From the NCBI GenBank assembly GCA_910578935.1, contig CAJTSM010000012.1, positions 1 to 64,000 on the forward strand: a DNA stretch of 64,000 nucleotides, written 5' to 3'. Within the stretch, counting starts at the first letter, position 1. Each line of letters starts with the position of its first letter. Shown piece by piece: positions 58,178-64,000 of this stretch. The notes below the pieces were generated by a model. The model was given only the letters and a program-made list of their open reading frames with translations, ran no database searches and had not been told where the DNA came from. The DNA is from an uncultured Oscillibacter sp. GTDB taxonomy: Bacteria > Bacillota > Clostridia > Oscillospirales > Oscillospiraceae. The translations under genes were made by a program, and so were the position numbers.

Positions 58178-58927
58178 TTATGAGCCGGCGGACAGCCGGC
58201 GGCTGATTTCCCGGGCGGCCACCCTGCCCCTTTTTTTGATTTCAGCCTGGTACTCCGGAGAATCCATCTCCGCAGAGTAGAGAACGCCGACAGCAGCGGT
58301 GATTTTGCCGCCGTCCGCTATGCCAAAGGCAAAGGAACGATGAGGCGGAGTATGTACGTACAAAGAACAATAGCCGGAGCTGCGGATGGATTGCAGCTGC
58401 TTTTCCAGCTCCGGAGTAATTTCCGTTATACCGCTTTCCCCGACGCGTTTGCGGTGGCTGAAGATCGAACGCATGGTTTCCGCATCCATATTGGCCAGGA
58501 GAAGAAGCCCGGTGGCGGTAGCTTCCAGGCGGCCTTGAATAATGCTTCCATCACTTCTGGGAAGGAGATTTGCCTTATCAATGTGGTAGGGGATGTATTT
58601 TTTCCCGTTGCAGACGACGGAAATAAATACAGAGGCGTCTGTGTTTTTATGCAGCCATTTCAAAATAGGCGTGGCCACGGTTACAATACTGTTTCGGTAG
58701 GGACCGTAACGGGAAAGCATATAGGCCCATGGGCCCAGGCGGTAACCCTCTTTCCGGGAAACGCGCTCCACATAAAAGGATTCGCAGAGCGTATCAACGA
58801 TGTGGGCGCAGGTGGATTTGTTGATGCCGGCCTGTTCAGCCAACTGGCCCAGCGTAACGGGAGTGTCGGGACAATTGGATAGAATGGTTAAAATGTCCAT
58901 GGCTTTTTTGATAGATTTAATCATCAT
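58178..58927 (-). CDS. IclR family transcriptional regulator
   Basis: A 249-aa regulator: N-terminal winged helix (IKSIKKAMDILTILSNC, LGQLAEQAGINKSTCAHIVDTL) and C-terminal effector domain (DASVFISVVCNGKKYIPYH, ATATGLLLLANM, GYCSLYVHTPPHRSFAFGIA). Divergent from the TRAP operon. The shared palindrome before the TRAP and SDR units is its likely binding site. Confidence 0.9.
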   Translation of the reverse strand: MMIKSIKKAMDILTILSNCPDTPVTLGQLAEQAGINKSTCAHIVDTLCESFYVERVSRKEGYRLGPWAYMLSRYGPYRNSIVTVATPILKWLHKNTDASVFISVVCNGKKYIPYHIDKANLLPRSDGSIIQGRLEATATGLLLLANMDAETMRSIFSHRKRVGESGITEITPELEKQLQSIRSSGYCSLYVHTPPHRSFAFGIADGGKITAAVGVLYSAEMDSPEYQAEIKKRGRVAAREISRRLSAGS

Positions 58928-58938
58928 AACACCTCCGA

Positions 58939-58964
58939 AAAAAGCCCCTGCACACTTGCAGGGG
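58939..58964 (-). promoter_or_regulatory. Attenuator-like hairpin in the iclR leader
   Basis: An 8-bp stem (CCCCTGCA, 58945-58952 with 58957-58964) followed on the minus strand by GC and six T, directly before the GGAGG ribosome site. It could stop transcription in the leader. Confidence 0.5.
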
Positions 58965-59154
58965 ACTGCGTTTCTCTATATGAAACGGCAAAAAAATTAT
59001 ATACGGAAAAAAAGCAGTTTGCAAGACGGATGTTTGAGGAAGAAAAAGAATTAGGAAGATTTTTCTGAAGCGGCCCGTATATACACCGGAATTTTCCCTA
59101 TATCTGGGAGGGAAATGATTGCCTGAGCCGCGATTTCACAATAGGAAGCCAATA

Positions 59155-59169
59155 TTTCATAATATGAAA
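59155..59169. promoter_or_regulatory. Shared 15-bp palindromic operator, copy 2
   Basis: TTTCATAATATGAAA, four bases upstream of the -35 box of the TRAP promoter; same sequence and spacing as at 53951-53965. Confidence 0.75.
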
Positions 59170-59173
59170 TTTA

Positions 59174-59202
59174 TTGACATCTACTATGACAGGGTGCAAT
59201 AT
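59174..59202 (+). promoter_or_regulatory. Promoter of the TRAP operon
   Basis: TTGACA (59174-59179), 17 bases, CAATAT (59197-59202); a weak -10, consistent with a need for activation. Confidence 0.65.
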
Positions 59203-59263
59203 AAAATTACGAAATGGCAAAAATGACGGCCATTCAAACATGATTTTGGAAGGAGATATTGAT

Positions 59264-60331
59264 GTGAAAAAGTTTCTTTCGATTGCGCTTGCTTTGGTGA
59301 TTGTGCTGAGCCTCTGTGCTTGCGGCGGCAAGCCTGCGCAGAGCCAGACGCCGAAGGCGGAAGGTGAAACGCCGAAGGAAGAGAACAAAGGCGGAGAACC
59401 CGCTTCCGCCGACCCGATTACGCTGCGCTTCGCTTTTTCCGAAGCTCCTGAGAGCCAGACTGCCAAAGTCATGGCGGGGGTGAAGGAACGTGTGGAGTCC
59501 CGCACGGAAGGCCGCGTCGTTATTGAACCGCACTGGTCGAATGAGCTGGGCTCGATCAACGACTGCATTGAGCAGATCGCGCTGGGCGGAAATATTGTCA
59601 GCTCCACTTCGGCCTCCTCCTGGGCGCCTTACGGCTGTGCGGATATGACCGCTATGGACAGCATGTTTGCCTTCAGCTCCACCGATGAAATTGCCAATTT
59701 CAACGACTCCGAGATGTGGAAGACGATGGTAAAGGAGCTGGAGGACAACGGTAAAATTCACATGATCTGCATGAACTGGGCCGCTGCGCCCCGGGTTGTC
59801 CTGGCCAACAAGCCCATCAACTCCGTGGCGGATCTGAAGGGACTGCTGGTCCGCGTTCCCACTGAAACCTATGCGGCGTGGTTCTCTGCCCTGGCGGCGG
59901 CCCCGGTTTCCGGCATTCCGTTCTCCGAGGTTTATACCAACATTGAGTCCGGCGTGATTGAGGCCGCCGAAGCACCGTTTGCCACCCTTTCCGACTACTC
60001 CGTGCAGGAGGTTGCCAAATACGCCTTTACCTCCAACCATACCTATGCGGCGGCTTGCTTTGGAACGTCCACCGCTATTTGGGGTATGATTTCCGAAGAG
60101 GACCAAAAGATCATCGAGGAAGAACTGGCCGCCGGCGGCGAGGAATTCACCGCCATGTGCGCCGCCAGCAATGCGGAATATGTAAAAGCGTTCCAGGATG
60201 CCGGCGTGACCGTGGTGGAACCCTCTGCCGACGACCTTGCCGCCATGCAGGCGGCTGCCGCTCAGGCCGCTGCGGACCTGGGGCTGCGCGACGGCGTTAT
60301 GGATGAGATCAAAGCCGCTTCCGCCAGCTGA
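59264..60331 (+). CDS. TRAP transporter substrate-binding lipoprotein (DctP family)
   Basis: A 355-aa binding protein: signal ending in lipobox LCAC, a charged linker, then the DctP fold (LRFAFSEAPESQTAKVMAGV, GRVVIEPHWSNELGSINDCIEQI, DLKGLLVRVPTETYAAWFSA, GVIEAAEAPFATL). The Arg in LLVRVPT is the usual carboxylate-binding residue, so the ligand is probably an organic or sugar acid. Start GTG 59264 with AAGGAG upstream. Confidence 0.93.
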   Translation: MKKFLSIALALVIVLSLCACGGKPAQSQTPKAEGETPKEENKGGEPASADPITLRFAFSEAPESQTAKVMAGVKERVESRTEGRVVIEPHWSNELGSINDCIEQIALGGNIVSSTSASSWAPYGCADMTAMDSMFAFSSTDEIANFNDSEMWKTMVKELEDNGKIHMICMNWAAAPRVVLANKPINSVADLKGLLVRVPTETYAAWFSALAAAPVSGIPFSEVYTNIESGVIEAAEAPFATLSDYSVQEVAKYAFTSNHTYAAACFGTSTAIWGMISEEDQKIIEEELAAGGEEFTAMCAASNAEYVKAFQDAGVTVVEPSADDLAAMQAAAAQAAADLGLRDGVMDEIKAASAS

Positions 60332-60362
60332 CCGCAGAATTTTTAAAACCACGTAAAGCCCG

Positions 60363-60399
60363 AAATCGGGGAGGGAGGATTCCCCTTCCCGATTTTTTT
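60363..60399 (+). terminator. Partial terminator between dctP-like and dctQ-like genes
   Basis: A stem of about 13 bp (60363-60375 with 60383-60395, 7-base loop) followed by seven T. It probably lowers membrane-subunit expression relative to the binding protein. Confidence 0.7.
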
Positions 60400-60430
60400 A
60401 TCCGGTTTTCTGTTGCGTTGAGGTGAAACA

Positions 60431-61012
60431 ATGAAAAAATTGAAATGGCTCATTCTCCATATTGAAGAAATTATTGCGGGTACGGCTCTGGCGGTTATGA
60501 TGTGCGCCATTTTTTATAATGTCATTATGCGGTATTGTTTCCGCAGCCCCACCAAATGGGCGGATGAGCTGTCTATGATCTGCCTTGCCTGGCTGACCTT
60601 TATGGGCGCCGCCTCCGCCTACAAAAAGAATCTGCACTTCGGAATTGATATTATTCTGGATAAACTGCCGCTCAGGGGCCGGATGCTTCTTCGCCAGGTT
60701 ACAAATCTGGTATTTGTGGTGCTGTTCGGCTTTGTCACCTACCTGGGATTTAATCTGTATCAGAACGCGGTGAAGGTGTTTAACTACACCGGATGGTCCT
60801 ATAAAATCATGGACGCGGCCCTGCCCCTGGGTTTTTTGAGCATGACGGTTTATGCCGTGTACTTTTTGGCGCAGTCGTTCCGGGACAAAGACGCGTATCA
60901 AAAGCGTTATGAGAGCAGCTATGAGGAGGAAATGGTGGACGCGGAATTGGTAAAAGCCAGTGAGGAACTTTTCAAAAGGGACGAGGCGGAGGAAGGAGGC
61001 GAGGCAAAATGA
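60431..61012 (+). CDS. TRAP transporter small permease (DctQ family)
   Basis: A 193-aa protein with four helices. Motifs: IIAGTALAVMMCAIFYNVIM, the family W-A-D-E-L signature (TKWADELSMICLAWLTFMG) and a charged C-terminal tail. Overlaps the large permease gene by 4 bases. Confidence 0.92.
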   Translation: MKKLKWLILHIEEIIAGTALAVMMCAIFYNVIMRYCFRSPTKWADELSMICLAWLTFMGAASAYKKNLHFGIDIILDKLPLRGRMLLRQVTNLVFVVLFGFVTYLGFNLYQNAVKVFNYTGWSYKIMDAALPLGFLSMTVYAVYFLAQSFRDKDAYQKRYESSYEEEMVDAELVKASEELFKRDEAEEGGEAK

Positions 61013-62301
61013 CGTTATGGCCTGTGATCGGCGTGCTGGTTCTGTTTTTCCTGGGAATTCCCTGCGCGTTTGCTATGATGATCGTCTGCATTCCTTACTT
61101 TCTGATGGACCCTTATATCAGCGCCACCGTCATCACCCAAAAGATGCTGGCGAGCTGTGAGTCCCAGTCCCTGATGGCGATTCCGTTTTTCATCACCGCC
61201 GGCGCGATCATGAACTACTCCGGCATTTCTGAAAAGCTGATGGAGTTTGCCGACGGCCTGGTGGGGCACCTGACGGGCGGTTTGGGCCATGTGAATGTGC
61301 TGATCTCCACGCTGATGGGCGGAATTTCCGGTTCCGGAGCCGCCGACTGTGCCATGGAATGCAAAATCCTGGTGCCGGAAATGCTGAAGTACGGATACAG
61401 CAAACCGTATTCTGCGGCCATTACCGCGGCCACCGCGTGTATTACTCCCATTATCCCGCCGGGAATCAATTTGATTCTGTTCGCCTGTATGTGCGAGTGT
61501 TCGGTGGGACGGCTGCTGGCTGCCGGGTATGTCCCGGGCGCGCTGCTGGCGGTGGCGTTTTTAGGGCTGAATTATTGGATTTCCAAAAAACGCGGCTATG
61601 TGGGCGCCCGGAAAAAGATGATGCCGGCAAAGCATCTGCTCAAGCTGTTCCTTCAGGCCGCGTGGGCGCTGTTCCTGCCCTTTGGTTTGATTATGGCGCT
61701 GCGTTTCGGCGTTTGCACGCCCACGGAAGGCGGCGTGCTGATGGGATTTTACTCTCTCTTTGTCGGCAAGTTTATCTATAAGAAACTGGAACTGCGGAAG
61801 CTGCCGCAGATTTTGGTGGAGGCAGTGAATTCCACCGCTCCCGTTATGCTGATTCTCTGCGCGGCCAATTTGTTCAGCTACTACATGTCCTGGGAAACCA
61901 TTCCCACGCAGCTCACCAGCCTGCTGCTGACGCTGACCAGCAACAAATATGTATTCCTCCTCCTGTGCAACATTCTCTTCTTGATTGTAGGCTGTTTTAT
62001 GGACGCAATGGCCGTCATGATCGTCATTGCGCCGCTGCTGGCGCCGGTAGTCCGGGCGCTGGGGATTGACATCACCCATTTCGGGCTTATGATGTGCTTT
62101 AACGTGGGCTTGGCCGCTATCACGCCCCCGTTCGGCACGTATATTTTCATGGTTTCCGGTCTGCTGAAGATGAAAACCTCCGAGATGATCCGGGAAATCT
62201 GGCCCTTTATCGGCGTGGCGATTGCGGTGCTGCTGCTGATTACCTATGTGCCCGGATTCTCCACCTTTGTGCCGAACTTGATGTATGGCGCGGCCGGGTA
62301 A
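61009..62301 (+). CDS. TRAP transporter large permease (DctM family)
   Basis: A 430-aa membrane protein with about twelve helices. Motifs: QSLMAIPFFITAGAIMNYSG, LISTLMGGISGSGAADCAM, TACITPIIPPGINLI and MCFNVGLAAITPPFGTYIF. It forms the Na+-driven importer with the two preceding proteins. Confidence 0.94.
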   Translation: MTLWPVIGVLVLFFLGIPCAFAMMIVCIPYFLMDPYISATVITQKMLASCESQSLMAIPFFITAGAIMNYSGISEKLMEFADGLVGHLTGGLGHVNVLISTLMGGISGSGAADCAMECKILVPEMLKYGYSKPYSAAITAATACITPIIPPGINLILFACMCECSVGRLLAAGYVPGALLAVAFLGLNYWISKKRGYVGARKKMMPAKHLLKLFLQAAWALFLPFGLIMALRFGVCTPTEGGVLMGFYSLFVGKFIYKKLELRKLPQILVEAVNSTAPVMLILCAANLFSYYMSWETIPTQLTSLLLTLTSNKYVFLLLCNILFLIVGCFMDAMAVMIVIAPLLAPVVRALGIDITHFGLMMCFNVGLAAITPPFGTYIFMVSGLLKMKTSEMIREIWPFIGVAIAVLLLITYVPGFSTFVPNLMYGAAG

Positions 62302-62395
62302 TGCGGCGGACGGAACCGGAGGGGAACGGCCTGCCTGATTTTCCGGCGCAAGGGGACGCCGGGCGGATTGGCTAAATGGAAAGGAGGCGCTGCGG

Positions 62396-63127
62396 ATGCT
62401 GACAGGAGCCTACGCGGCTGTGGTGACTGCCGCCGTTGAGCGGATTGTGGAGACGCAGCAAGGCAGAATCCTTCAGGCGGCGGGGATGGTCAGGGATACC
62501 ATTACGGCGGATGGGCTGATTTATGTTTTCGGCTGCGGGCACTCCCACATGCTGGCGGAGGAGACGTTTTACCGGGCCGGCGGGCTTGCCTGCGTCAGTC
62601 CCGTATTTCATGAGGCGCTGATGCTGCATGAAAGCGCTTCCAAAAGCAGCGCTCTGGAAAAGGAAAGCGGATACGGAGAGGAGATCCTGCGGAGATACGC
62701 CTTCGCCCCGCCGGACATGCTGATCTGTGTGTCTACGTCCGGAGTGAACGGCGTTCCGGTGGAAGTGGCCGCCGCCGCAAGGAAACGGGGTGTGAGCGTT
62801 GTGGGGATAGCCTCAGAGGCCTATCTGGACCAGATTCCGCGCAACGCGCTGGGCCTGCATTTGCAGCAGGTGTGCGACGTATGTGTCGACAATGCCGCGC
62901 CTCTGGGCGACGCCTGCCTGGAACTGGAAGGGCTTCCGGTGAAGATGACGCCGGTTTCCACGGTGACAGGGGCGTTTATCATCAACAGCATTTTGGCGGA
63001 GGCGGTGCAAATGGCGCTTGAACAGGGCGTTCAGCCGCCGGTTTACCAGAGCGGAAACGTTCCGGGGGGAAGCCGGTATAACCGGCGGCTGATTGAACGG
63101 TATCAGCCGCGCATTAAATGCCTGTGA
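62396..63127 (+). CDS. SIS domain (phosphosugar isomerase/binding) protein
   Basis: A 243-aa protein with a sugar isomerase fold: LIYVFGCGHSHMLAEETFYRAGG, LICVSTSGVNGVPVEVAAAA and VVGIASEAYLD. The arrangement matches 'sugar isomerase domain' proteins that bind phosphosugars or amino-sugar phosphates. It lies between TRAP and kinase genes. GGAGG precedes the ATG at 62396. Confidence 0.82.
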   Translation: MLTGAYAAVVTAAVERIVETQQGRILQAAGMVRDTITADGLIYVFGCGHSHMLAEETFYRAGGLACVSPVFHEALMLHESASKSSALEKESGYGEEILRRYAFAPPDMLICVSTSGVNGVPVEVAAAARKRGVSVVGIASEAYLDQIPRNALGLHLQQVCDVCVDNAAPLGDACLELEGLPVKMTPVSTVTGAFIINSILAEAVQMALEQGVQPPVYQSGNVPGGSRYNRRLIERYQPRIKCL

Positions 63128-63133
63128 CGGCGG

Positions 63134-64000
63134 ATGGGAATTATGGATATTACGGTATTGGGGCTTTGCGGCCAGTCCGTTTTTTTGGGGACGGATCATT
63201 TTCACACCCCGGGGGAGACGGTTCATGCCGAAACGCTCCACATGGAGCCGGGGGGAAAGGGATTCAATCAGGCGGTTGCCGCCGCCAGGCTGGGCGCTCA
63301 AGTGTCGTTTATCACCTGTGTGGGAGACGATCAGGCCGGAAGAGACTGTCTGCGCTTTTTGGAGGGAGAGGGAATCCTCCCTGTGGCGCAGGTGAGCCCC
63401 GAGGCCGCTACGGCCTATGCCTGCATTCTTACCGACAAGGCGGGGGAAAACCGCGTCACGGTTTACCGGGGCGCGTCCGGCCTCCTTTCGCCGGAGTTTA
63501 TCCGCCAAAATGAAGCGGTGATTGCCGGAAGCGGCTTGCTGCTTTTAAATCATGAATACCCGGCCGGGTGCAATTTGGCGGCGCTGGAACTGGCGGAAAA
63601 GCACGGCGTGCCGGTGATCTTGAATCCGGCCCCGGCCAAAAGAATGGACGCGTCGTTGCTGGAGCGGTTTTCCCTTGTGACGCCGAATTTCTCGGAAGCC
63701 GCCGTCATGCTGGGCGGTTTGAGAAATGTGGAGGATCTGCCCGGTCTGTTTCAATCCCATGGAATCCGGCGGGCGGTGGTGACGTTAGGCGGCGGCGGGG
63801 CGCTTGTGATCGACGGCGGAAAGATGTGGAAGGTTCCCGCGAAACCCTCCACGGTCAAGGACACGACAGGCGCGGGAGACACATTCACCGCCGCCCTGGC
63901 TGTGGCGCTGCTGCGGAAAAAAACGCTGCTGCAAGCGGTGGAGTATGCCGGAAACGCGGCTGCGCTGAGCGTAAGTCAAAACTATGTGCTGCCGGGACTG
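63134..64000 (+). CDS. PfkB family (ribokinase-like) carbohydrate kinase, cut by window end
   Basis: At least 289 aa, open at the right edge. Signatures: MEPGGKGFNQAVAAARLGAQ near the N-terminus and KDTTGAGDTFTAALAVAL near residue 245 (catalytic Asp in GAGD). It should phosphorylate the sugar or 2-keto-3-deoxy acid delivered by the TRAP system. An ATG at 63143 is an alternative start. It begins 6 bases after the SIS gene stop. Confidence 0.85.
   Translation, partial: MGIMDITVLGLCGQSVFLGTDHFHTPGETVHAETLHMEPGGKGFNQAVAAARLGAQVSFITCVGDDQAGRDCLRFLEGEGILPVAQVSPEAATAYACILTDKAGENRVTVYRGASGLLSPEFIRQNEAVIAGSGLLLLNHEYPAGCNLAALELAEKHGVPVILNPAPAKRMDASLLERFSLVTPNFSEAAVMLGGLRNVEDLPGLFQSHGIRRAVVTLGGGGALVIDGGKMWKVPAKPSTVKDTTGAGDTFTAALAVALLRKKTLLQAVEYAGNAAALSVSQNYVLPGL

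Noticed and set aside
1..64000. tRNA, rRNA, prophage or insertion-sequence genes
   Set aside because: I found no cloverleaf with a T-loop, no rRNA-like sequence and no transposase or integrase motifs on either strand.

Overview
The window looks like a chromosomal segment of an anaerobic, GC-rich (by eye about 55%) Firmicute of class Clostridia, most like a gut Oscillospiraceae-type commensal. This is inference. It rests on a choloylglycine-hydrolase family enzyme, pyruvate:ferredoxin oxidoreductase, a long tryptophanase-family lyase, TRAP, GntP and BMP-type uptake systems, strong AGGAGG ribosome sites and consensus TTGACA/TATAAT promoters. I saw no rRNA, tRNA, phage or transposase genes.

Layout. 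1-6.6 kb: a MarR/MATE pair, then a MerR regulator divergent from a bile-salt/penicillin-acylase-type hydrolase plus a second MATE exporter; the promoter between them has the 19-bp spacer of MerR-activated promoters. 6.6-12.5 kb: a complete type II-C CRISPR-Cas locus with 16 repeats and 15 spacers, cas2, cas1, a 1,104-aa cas9, and a tracrRNA gene lying as the 5' leader of cas9. Every repeat ends in an extended -10 promoter, as in Neisseria. 12.8-15.1 kb: two adjacent radical-SAM genes. 15.2-22.5 kb: two convergent, paralogous ECF sigma/anti-sigma modules with secreted partner proteins and one conserved upstream block before four transcription units. This is the best candidate for an undescribed system.

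22.9-33 kb: a sugar-acid catabolic regulon under an IclR regulator: GntP permease, SDR dehydrogenase, IlvD/Edd dehydratase, DapA-family aldolase and NifJ. The inferred route is sugar acid to 2-keto-3-deoxy acid to pyruvate plus aldehyde, with pyruvate oxidised to acetyl-CoA. 33-37 kb: a PadR regulator, an unknown gene and its broken paralogue, and a thioredoxin-like lipoprotein / 48-aa CXXC protein / polyferredoxin operon. 37.3-45.1 kb: a LacI-controlled nucleoside uptake and salvage operon. 45.3-51.9 kb: tryptophanase-family lyase, YjiG/YjiH-type membrane proteins, M20 peptidase, a transporter and a LysR regulator. 52-64 kb: a second sugar-acid region: RraA-like protein, SDR, enolase-superfamily dehydratase, AraC regulator, lactonase, IclR regulator, TRAP transporter, SIS protein and a PfkB kinase cut by the window end. 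An identical 15-bp palindrome at identical spacing from the -35 box ties the TRAP operon to the SDR-RraA operon.

Intergenic DNA carries a dispersed MITE-like repeat family with terminal inverted repeats, a perfect 46-bp palindrome, and GC-rich stem-loops between operon genes. All assignments come from reading the sequence; no database search was run.
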